From Bacteroidia bacterium (GTDB taxonomy: Bacteria > Bacteroidota > Bacteroidia > Bacteroidales > Prolixibacteraceae), in contig JANYJT010000018.1 of NCBI GenBank assembly GCA_025358395.1, positions 1 through 28,673 of the forward strand: a stretch of 28,673 bases of DNA, read 5' to 3'. Made by a program: the position numbers and the translations under genes. The notes under the pieces are model-generated. The model was not told where the DNA came from. It saw only the letters and a list, made by a program, of their open reading frames with translations, and made no database searches. This document shows, one piece after another, positions 23,066 through 28,673 of this stretch (position 1 is the first letter of the stretch; each line of letters begins with the position of its first letter).

Positions 23066-25924
23066 ATGAAAATGGTAAATTTTAGAACGACAAAAACAGA
23101 TTCAAAGTTGGGTAAAATGGCCATTATTGTCATGATGACATTGTTTCTTGCACACAATGCCTATGCTCAGGTAAAGGCTAATGAACAGCAAACGAAACAA
23201 AGTATAAAATCTGTTTATGCAACAAAAGACTGGATTGTATCCGACTTTTTAGTGACCGATCCGCAATTTGGCGCCAAAGCCGAGCCGGGGTTCGACAACA
23301 GATCGGCTTTTCAGGCTGCTATTGATGCGGCATATAATAACGGCGGAGGCGTAGTCTATATACCGGCGGGCAATTATGAGTTCCGCAGTTCGCAAACTGC
23401 CACAAGGAACGTCAGGGTGCGCCAGGGCACTGAGCAAACAATGAAAGACTTTAATTACCAATATGTGCTGAATCTCCCTTCGAGTGTCCAACTTCGCGGC
23501 GACTGGGCCGATCCTGAATTAAACAATGGAAAAGTTCTCGGGACCATTCTTGAAGTTCGCGTAGGAAAAAATGCGCCCAATTACAACGGTACTGTCGAAA
23601 GTTGGTGGAACGACTCGCAGGCGGGCAATGCGCTTCGTACAACCTATACCGGCATAGCCGACAGATTTATCGACATGAATTCCGGAACCGGAGTGACAAA
23701 CTTGTCAATTTGGTATCCCGAACAGGATATCAACGACATAAAACCATACCCTTGGACCTTGTTTCAGCCAAGCGGCGACTGTGCAACTGTTGAAAACGTA
23801 ACTCTTGTAAACACCTACAACGGTTTCTATTCCGCTCCGAGCGAACTGCATTACGTTTTAAATAGCTACATTACCGCCCTCAATACAGGAATCGAAATCC
23901 ATGTATGCACCGACATCGGACGAATCGAGAATGTCAAAATTGATCCGAAATACTGGGCCAATTCAGGGCTTCCGGGTTCCCCTTCACTTGCGAAGGTCAC
24001 CGGGTACACAAGAGCCAACGGCACTGGATTCAATATGCACCGTTCCGATTGGGAATATGTCTCTTATCTGTACGTATCCGGATATAAGACCGGTATGTGG
24101 GTAGGCAAAGAACCCGGTTACTCAGATACGCCAAACGCGCAGTTTTACGAAAATCATATCGAAAATTGCGGAACCGGCTTATATGTTCAGTCCGTCAACC
24201 CATACGGTTTGCTCATTTCCAATTCTACTTTCGGAGCCGGAAAAGATGGCAATGCCGTCTATTTTTTCGACGATTTTAAAACTTCCGTTCAGTTCAACGG
24301 TGTAGATTTTACCGGACCTATCGTCAGCGATGGGAGCAACGGAGTCATATCATTTGAAAGCTGTACGTTCAGCGAATACGGCGAATTCGCTCTGAGAATA
24401 AACAATGGCAACGCGCTTCTCACCCAGTGTGATTTTAAAAAACCTGATGGACATGTATTTCTCGGCGCTGAAGTGAATACGCTCAAATCGGTGAACTCCG
24501 GATATAACCGAAAACTGGAAATCAAAAATAACAGCAAATCCGCCAAAGTAGAGATTAACAACGGTAAGAAATATTTGTTTGATCCGATACCTAAAAATAT
24601 CAATACAAATATAAAAGTACACCCAAGACCGCCGTCGAACATAGTTTTGAAAGCCGATCTGCCAAGAGCAACAGGCTTTAACAACGACTTACCTACAGAT
24701 GATGTATCGGCTAAGCTACAAATAGCGCTTGACCAGGTGAAGTCTGCCGGCGGTGGTACACTGTACCTGCCGGGTGGCAGATATTTGGTGAACAATCCAA
24801 TAAAAGTACCATCAGGTGTTGAATTGAGAGGAACATGGGATGTGCAGCACCATACTCAAAGTGGTGGTTCAGGCATATTTACTACTTATACCGGAGGTGC
24901 TGCCGGGGAAAAAGGCGCTTCACTGATTCAGCTTGAAGCAAGTGCAGGTATCAGAGGAATTACAATCGCGCAACTTAATATCGCGACAGATGGTTTTACT
25001 GCGGAGAATCCCAGAACAACTCCATTCCTGATCCAGGGACAAGGTCCCAATGTATATATTGTCAACGTGACTGAGGTCGGCGATAAAGGGATAGACCTCG
25101 CTTCATACAACACCAGCGGACACTATGTTGATTATCTTGGCGGGGTACTCGCAAGAGCAGGTATTTGGGTAGGCGGAGGCGCTAAAGGTGGATTTATCCG
25201 GAATATGCAGCTTAATCCGCATTACGGATCCAGACTTCCTAAAGGCGGACAGGGATATCCGAAAATATCTTTGACGCGTTTCTTACAATCAAATTGCAGT
25301 GCGCTCAAATTCGCTGACATTAAAAACCAGACGATTTTCAACAATTTCGTTTATGGGTCATTCTACGGGTTGCATTTTCTGAAAGATGCCATAACCGGTA
25401 AGGATCCCGGAGAAATGACGGTCATTGGTCACGGTTCAGACGGATGCTCATATTCCTTATATGTTGAAGACGCCGGCAAAAACACCAAATTGATCGCAAT
25501 CAATTCCGAATTGGTTTGCACACGCACTGCAGAGCCTGTCAGGTCGTATGTGCTTATGGGAGGTGATGCCAATAATACTAAAATTCACCCGGATGCCCAA
25601 CTTATCCTGTACAACACTGCATTCTGGGGCAGTCCTACCATAGCAGCAATCATCAATAGTGGGACGGTGCGTTTTCAACAGGCAAATTTTCAGCGTTCCG
25701 GCGCTCCCGGCATTGACAACAGAGGCGGAAAAACACATGTGTATTCTTCTTACTTCGCACAAAGAATGACTGGAGAAACTACCGGGGATAACGTGTATGC
25801 GAAGCTACAAGCCTCCGGCGTCTCAATAGAGCTAACCAACAACAATTATATCTCCGGATTTAGCGAAAACAACGCCAAACCCGGCAAGATTTATGGATCT
25901 GACATTGTTCCCGCCAGGAAGTGA
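23066..25924 (+). CDS. Secreted tandem beta-helix polysaccharide enzyme (pectate lyase 3 / GH55-like)
   Basis: This encodes 952 residues from 23066 (978 from the alternative ATG at 22988, which adds 26 polar residues ahead of the signal peptide). The hydrophobic stretch AIIVMMTLFLAHNAYAQ marks secretion. There are two right-handed beta-helix halves: the first opens with VTDPQFGAKAEPGFDNRSAF, AAYNNGGGVVYIPAGNYEF; the second with LPTDDVSAKLQIALDQVKS, GGGTLYLPGGRYLV. Both have the pectate-lyase-3 start motif (D-dependent AIDAA...GGGxVYxPxGxY). Two tandem helices recall GH55 exo-beta-1,3-glucanases, but the GH55 catalytic residues cannot be placed by eye, so a lyase or another glycosidase remains possible. 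No T9SS tail is present at the C-terminus (SDIVPARK). It is the last gene of the cluster, followed 20 bases later by a strong hairpin. Confidence 0.78.
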   Translation: MKMVNFRTTKTDSKLGKMAIIVMMTLFLAHNAYAQVKANEQQTKQSIKSVYATKDWIVSDFLVTDPQFGAKAEPGFDNRSAFQAAIDAAYNNGGGVVYIPAGNYEFRSSQTATRNVRVRQGTEQTMKDFNYQYVLNLPSSVQLRGDWADPELNNGKVLGTILEVRVGKNAPNYNGTVESWWNDSQAGNALRTTYTGIADRFIDMNSGTGVTNLSIWYPEQDINDIKPYPWTLFQPSGDCATVENVTLVNTYNGFYSAPSELHYVLNSYITALNTGIEIHVCTDIGRIENVKIDPKYWANSGLPGSPSLAKVTGYTRANGTGFNMHRSDWEYVSYLYVSGYKTGMWVGKEPGYSDTPNAQFYENHIENCGTGLYVQSVNPYGLLISNSTFGAGKDGNAVYFFDDFKTSVQFNGVDFTGPIVSDGSNGVISFESCTFSEYGEFALRINNGNALLTQCDFKKPDGHVFLGAEVNTLKSVNSGYNRKLEIKNNSKSAKVEINNGKKYLFDPIPKNINTNIKVHPRPPSNIVLKADLPRATGFNNDLPTDDVSAKLQIALDQVKSAGGGTLYLPGGRYLVNNPIKVPSGVELRGTWDVQHHTQSGGSGIFTTYTGGAAGEKGASLIQLEASAGIRGITIAQLNIATDGFTAENPRTTPFLIQGQGPNVYIVNVTEVGDKGIDLASYNTSGHYVDYLGGVLARAGIWVGGGAKGGFIRNMQLNPHYGSRLPKGGQGYPKISLTRFLQSNCSALKFADIKNQTIFNNFVYGSFYGLHFLKDAITGKDPGEMTVIGHGSDGCSYSLYVEDAGKNTKLIAINSELVCTRTAEPVRSYVLMGGDANNTKIHPDAQLILYNTAFWGSPTIAAIINSGTVRFQQANFQRSGAPGIDNRGGKTHVYSSYFAQRMTGETTGDNVYAKLQASGVSIELTNNNYISGFSENNAKPGKIYGSDIVPARK

Positions 25925-25944
25925 AATTCTAATTAGAACTTTCT

Positions 25945-25977
25945 GTAACTGCCTAAACCGTTGGTTTAGGCAGTTAC
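25945..25977 (+). terminator. Perfect 15-bp hairpin closing the operon
   Basis: Bases 25945-25959 (GTAACTGCCTAAACC) pair perfectly with 25963-25977 across a three-base GTT loop, 20 bases after the stop of the beta-helix gene. The following bases (TCGTATTAAG) form only a weak U-run on the plus strand, and on the minus strand the run is likewise weak, so it may terminate by stem strength, block exonucleases, or serve both converging units. Confidence 0.75.
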
Positions 25978-26001
25978 TCGTATTAAGCACCATTCACCCG
26001 A

Positions 26002-26224
26002 TCACTTAACTTTGTCTAGAGGTCTGCCATTATTAACCGACAATTTACCATTGACGATCTTGTAACTATAAGTTGCAGAAGCTTGTCCTTCAGGCCTTAA
26101 AGTGTATGTCATGTAATTAATATTCAATTTGGGACTGGCGTTGTTTAAAATAGCCATGGTGACCGCCTTTGACTCTTCTGTTTGACCTCCAAAAGTTGCT
26201 GCCAGTAAAGCAGTAAACTTTCAT
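26002..26224 (-). pseudogene. Small frameshifted minus-strand relic of unknown family
   Basis: Reading leftward, an open frame ends at 26002-26004 (TGA) after SVNNGRPLDKVK and includes AVTMAILNNASPKLNINYM and LRPEGQASATYSYK. It has protein-like composition but no in-frame start upstream: the frame is closed by a stop overlapping an ATG at 26224. Dropping one base after that ATG would join ATG to the frame and give a leader-like start (MKFTALLAATFGG). This suggests a short gene with a one-base slip, or a fragment of a longer one. It converges with the beta-helix gene on the other side of the 25945 hairpin. I do not recognise the family. An internal Met would give about 51 residues if it were translated. 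Confidence 0.35.
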
Positions 26225-26458
26225 AATTTAGTATCAAGGTTAATTGCTGATCTCTCTTAAGTAGGATAAATAATAGATAATGAGGTGAAACAACTCCATT
26301 TCATTCATCTGCAAATGAACAACGCAATGGCAGAGCAATGTCGAACAAAGAACAATCCCGTTCAAAAATACAAGATTATTCTTCCGGATTCCATTTCAGG
26401 AAATCAGATCAGAAGCGGAAAAATTATTTTGAAAGTAGTGTTGTAATAGATCCTTCGA

Positions 26459-26494
26459 CTAAAAAAGAAAGGGCGTTTCGAAATGAAACGCCCT
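26459..26494 (-). terminator. Intrinsic terminator of the 26519-27034 gene
   Basis: On the minus strand a 10-bp perfect stem (AGGGCGTTTC / GAAACGCCCT, plus positions 26470-26479 and 26485-26494) with a five-base loop is followed by a T-rich run (TTTCTTTTTTAGT, 26457-26469). It lies 24 bases after the stop codon of the minus-strand gene. This is a standard rho-independent terminator. Confidence 0.9.
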
Positions 26495-26518
26495 CCTGTG
26501 CTTATCAAATTACCAATC

Positions 26519-27034
26519 TTAAAGCTTCTTGTACAAAGTTGTATTGCCCTTTTCATTAACCTGAACCAGAATAGTACGGTTATCTTTTGACAAGCTCACG
26601 AAATAGTTGCCAAAATTGTTGAGTGATTTTCCGTAATAAGCAAACACCCTCACCACATTATAGTCCTTGTAACGCTGGACGATATTCAATTGAGCCTGAA
26701 AAGGAAGATCCGTCCATTTTTTAAGGAAAGTCCTGCCTTCAAATACAGCATCTTTGGTGAAATAGGCATTCACGGTTTGTCCTTCCTCATCGAAGGAAGC
26801 AACATCAAAATTCTCAGTCTGGCTCCAATGAATATTTGACTGAGCTCCGAATTCAGCATAAAAACTGTTTTTAACTGCCTGACTAACATTGCGTGAATTT
26901 TCGTCGACCATAGTTTTGGCTTCCATTTTTCCGTTTCCGGAGGTCTTACCATTTGCAAGTACTGGTTGGGACAACATACAAGACAGGCTGAAAACCGCAA
27001 CCAAGGATACCGTTAAAATAAATGACTTTTTCAT
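26519..27034 (-). CDS. Exported PepSY-like hypothetical protein
   Basis: This encodes 171 residues; the start at 27034 (MKKSFILTVSLVAVFSLSC) gives a clean signal peptide, while the farther ATG at 27061 adds nine residues and would lie too close to the expected transcript start. The mature part (NVSQAVKNSFYAEFGAQSN, HWSQTENFDVASFDEEGQTV, VNAYFTKDAVFEGRTF, LNIVQRYKDYNVVRVFAYYG, YFVSLSKDNRTILVQVNEKG) has the alternating strands and helix of small periplasmic PepSY-like proteins frequent in Bacteroidetes. Function is unknown. The gene is a complete single unit, with a perfect promoter upstream and an intrinsic terminator downstream, and is the only intact gene right of the operon. It shows no link to glycan breakdown. 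Confidence 0.8.
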   Translation of the reverse strand: MKKSFILTVSLVAVFSLSCMLSQPVLANGKTSGNGKMEAKTMVDENSRNVSQAVKNSFYAEFGAQSNIHWSQTENFDVASFDEEGQTVNAYFTKDAVFEGRTFLKKWTDLPFQAQLNIVQRYKDYNVVRVFAYYGKSLNNFGNYFVSLSKDNRTILVQVNEKGNTTLYKKL

Positions 27035-27081
27035 AATAAATTGTTTTAAAATAAATGACAATTATGCGTATCTAAACTTCC

Positions 27082-27111
27082 CAAACGTAGTTATTAACCT
27101 TTCGATCCAAA
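27082..27111 (-). promoter_or_regulatory. Bacteroidetes housekeeping-type promoter for the 26519-27034 gene
   Basis: On the minus strand TTTG (27108-27111) is followed after 18 bases by TACGTTTG (27082-27089), a perfect fit to the Bacteroidetes -33 TTTG / -7 TAnnTTTG consensus. Transcription would start near 27075, leaving a leader of about 40 bases before ATG 27034. Confidence 0.8.
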
Positions 27112-27120
27112 ATAATTAAT

Positions 27121-27365
27121 CGACATTTGGCCTCAATTTATCGGCGAATAGAGGTATTTGACCGACAGGTGCAAAAGAGGATTAGTTCAGGATATAACCG
27201 CCAGAGCTTCAGCTACTGCAGCTTTCAAACCGGTGGTACGTCTTCAATGGGCAAATCAGCATGGAACTTTGAACCTGCTGGCTCAGGCAGAGATTATTGG
27301 CCACATGTCACTCGAACGTAATGTCAGCAGCAACCTTTTGACCGCCATGGATGCTATAACCGCAT
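27121..27365 (+). other. Degraded coding-like stretch upstream of the GH9 fragment
   Basis: No intact gene is visible. One frame reads ITARASATAAFKPVVRLQW and LLAQAEIIGHMSLERNVSS, which has protein-like composition, and is then out of phase with the GH9 fragment: a TAA at 27357-27359 closes the GH9 frame just before its first ATG. It may be upstream GH9 sequence scrambled by small indels, or a fragment of another gene. I could not match it to a family by eye. Confidence 0.3.
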
Positions 27366-27827
27366 ATGGACGCATCCTACAAAGAAAAGCTCCGTCCGTA
27401 TGTTTTAAAGTACAAGGAATACATCGACGGACTTGAAAAGGATAATCCGTACGGAGTTCCTATCAGCCTTGGGAACTGGGCAGGAAGCGGAGGCGTGGTG
27501 AGCTTTGGTACGACCATTTGCTTTGCCAGCAAACATTTTCCTGATATTATCGACTCCAGCCATGCTTTCAAAACCACCAACCGGCTGTTTGGCTGCCATC
27601 CCTACCACAACTATTCGTTGGTGGCTATAGTGGGTGCCGCCCGTCCCAAAGCACTTTTTTATGGCAATAACAGGGCTAATTTCTCATTCATTCCGGGCAA
27701 CGTTGCGCCGGGAATATTATTCAGAAAACCCGACCACTTTGAAAACTACGATGACTGGCCATTTCTGTGGGGACAAAATGAGAGCACGATTGGTGGAAAT
27801 ACCAGTTATTTAATTTTTGGATCAGCA
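27366..27827 (+). pseudogene. 3' fragment of a GH9 family glycosidase (endoglucanase/cellulase-like)
   Basis: About 154 codons match the C-terminal third of GH9 enzymes: PYGVPISLGNWAGSGG, FPDIIDSSHAFKTTNRLFGC, HPYHNYSLVAIVGAARPK, NNRANFSFIPGNVAPG, DWPFLWGQNESTIGGN and TSYLIFGSA. The Glu in GQNESTIGG is where the GH9 catalytic acid lies, but the domain carrying the catalytic Asp pair is absent, so the fragment cannot be an active enzyme. The 5' end is closed by a stop at 27357 and the match ends at 27827, where the open frame continues to 28064 only as the antisense of the beta-lactamase-fold pseudogene. The last residues expected of a GH9 domain are missing. The fragment and the opposing pseudogene overlap by about 20 bases, which marks an abrupt junction. 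Confidence 0.8.
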
Positions 27828-28673
27828 AAATACTGGGTATTGAAGTATCCTCCCCATTCAAATGTGCCTGTACTCCCTTGTCCGCCTTTGTTTTGTCCGG
27901 TTTCAGTCAAAACGGAAAAGGCGAGTCCGAAATTTTTCTCCGTAGCGTCCCCCCAGACTTTTCCGATCTGGTTGGCCGGCATCAGGTCAACGGTCGTCCT
28001 GCTCAGCAGCCTTACACCGTTGTATTCACCGCCGTTGAGGTACATTGGAAGGAATACAGCATAATCCCTGGCTGTACTGGATAATCCCGCACCACCGGCG
28101 AAAAATGTTTTGGCGCCTCTTCTTGGGTAATCAGTGTCATAAAAGGTAGGAGGGTATTTTTTCCACTTACCATTTTCCTTGTATTGAACAGCAACCAGCC
28201 TGGATGCCTTTTCTGCCGGGAGATAAAAGTAGGTATCATTCATCCCGAGCGGATCAAAGATGTGTTTCCTGAGGAACTGATCAAAAGGCATTCCGGATAC
28301 GATTTCGATAAGGTATCCCAGCACATCGAGTCCCTCGCTGTAGGTGAAATTTTCTCCGGGATTATGATGCAACGGAAATTTTGCCGGTTTTTTCACACTC
28401 TCGGCAATGGTGATTTTCTCAGTGGTGAAGGCATCTGTAATACCTGCTTTCTTATAAATCATCCTGAACCGTTCGTCTCCGTCAATTACACCATAGCCAA
28501 TCCCTGAGGTATGTGAAAGCAGGTTCCGGATGGTGATTTCCGATTTGACGGGTTCGCCCTTCCAGGTGGTATCATTGTATTGAAACGATTTAAGCACCTG
28601 CTGATTTTGTCTGGGAATTTACGGCAGTCAGCCCTGCAAATAAGATAATTGCGGCAAGAATAAACTTTTTCAT
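27806..28673 (-). pseudogene. Beta-lactamase-fold serine hydrolase, signal peptide fused past the active site and C-terminus lost
   Basis: Reading leftward from the last base of the window, ATG 28673 begins a good signal peptide (MKKFILAAIILFAGL...NSQ) that runs into TAA at 28590-28592. The beta-lactamase/class C-like frame starts around 28597 in another phase (VLKSFQYNDTTW), followed by ITIRNLLSHTSGIGYG, GENFTYSEGLDVLGYLIE, FFAGGAGLSSTARDYAVF and GSTGTFEWGGYFNTQYFADP. About 100 residues between leader and body, including the catalytic Ser-x-x-Lys, are missing. The second motif is Tyr-Ser-Glu where Tyr-Ser-Asn is usual. The end (FADPKIK, stop 27806-27808) lacks about 25 residues found in homologues. 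Active penicillin-binding or beta-lactamase function is excluded by loss of the nucleophile. The nominal ORF 27806-28597 needs a GTG start and has no leader. Confidence 0.85.

Noticed and set aside
24289..24795. 168-codon minus-strand ORF inside the beta-helix gene.
   Set aside because: It is an antisense shadow; the plus strand has the beta-helix repeats and the signal peptide frame.
26338..26559. 73-codon plus-strand ORF between the operon end and the minus-strand gene.
   Set aside because: It runs through the intrinsic terminator and the 3' end of the minus-strand gene, has no recognisable domain and has low-complexity basic composition.
27828..28064. Extension of the GH9 fragment's open frame, which would make a 232-residue protein.
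   Set aside because: This part is the antisense of a well-supported beta-lactamase-fold frame; the residues (many Pro, Ser, Val) match no GH9 end.
1..28673. CRISPR arrays, tRNA or rRNA genes, transposases and phage genes.
   Set aside because: I looked for regular repeats, cloverleaf-like segments and typical mobile-element proteins and saw none; the block deletions therefore have no visible insertion-sequence cause in the window.

Overview
The window looks like Bacteroidetes (Bacteroidota) DNA, probably from a free-living polysaccharide degrader. The evidence is a type IX secretion (T9SS) C-terminal sorting domain, two serine-type sulfatases, two GH92 mannosidases, a perfect Bacteroidetes promoter (TTTG, 18 bases, TAnnTTTG) before the one complete minus-strand gene, and AT-rich start regions without clear Shine-Dalgarno sites. 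No rRNA, tRNA, CRISPR array, transposase or intact insertion sequence was seen.

Layout. Positions 1-845 hold the tail of an unrecognised gene and a deletion-scarred relic of an alpha-glucuronidase-like protein. Positions 901-25924 hold fifteen apparently intact plus-strand genes, plus one relic, packed with gaps of 0-140 bases and closed by a perfect 15-bp hairpin; this is probably one operon or a few. In order: DUF6259-like TIM-barrel protein, divergent GH92, sulfatase, GH99-like enzyme with T9SS tail, second sulfatase, classical GH92, metallophosphoesterase relic, Tat-exported ManD/RspA-type mannonate dehydratase, mutarotase-like protein, DUF362 membrane protein, lactonase-family propeller, Tat-exported UxuA-type mannonate dehydratase, orphan sensor-type propeller, BASS-family acid transporter, tandem beta-helix polysaccharide enzyme. 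Positions 25978-28673 are different: a short minus-strand relic, one self-contained minus-strand gene with its own promoter and terminator, then a GH9 3' fragment running head-on into a beta-lactamase-fold pseudogene that reaches the last base.

How the genes may work together. The first block would strip sulfate and alpha-mannose from a glycan outside the cytoplasm. The second block combines a lactonase-type propeller, two unrelated mannonate dehydratases that both carry export signals, and an organic-anion transporter. A possible reading is extracytoplasmic processing of mannose or uronate through mannonate to 2-keto-3-deoxygluconate before uptake. No mannose dehydrogenase or uronate isomerase is visible, so the chain is incomplete. 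No SusC/SusD pair and no DNA-binding regulator lies in the window.

At least four genes in this window (alpha-glucuronidase-like, metallophosphoesterase, beta-lactamase, GH9) have lost large internal or terminal segments while the remaining pieces stay recognisable. Either real deletion decay or an assembly artefact could produce this, and reads across the junctions would decide.
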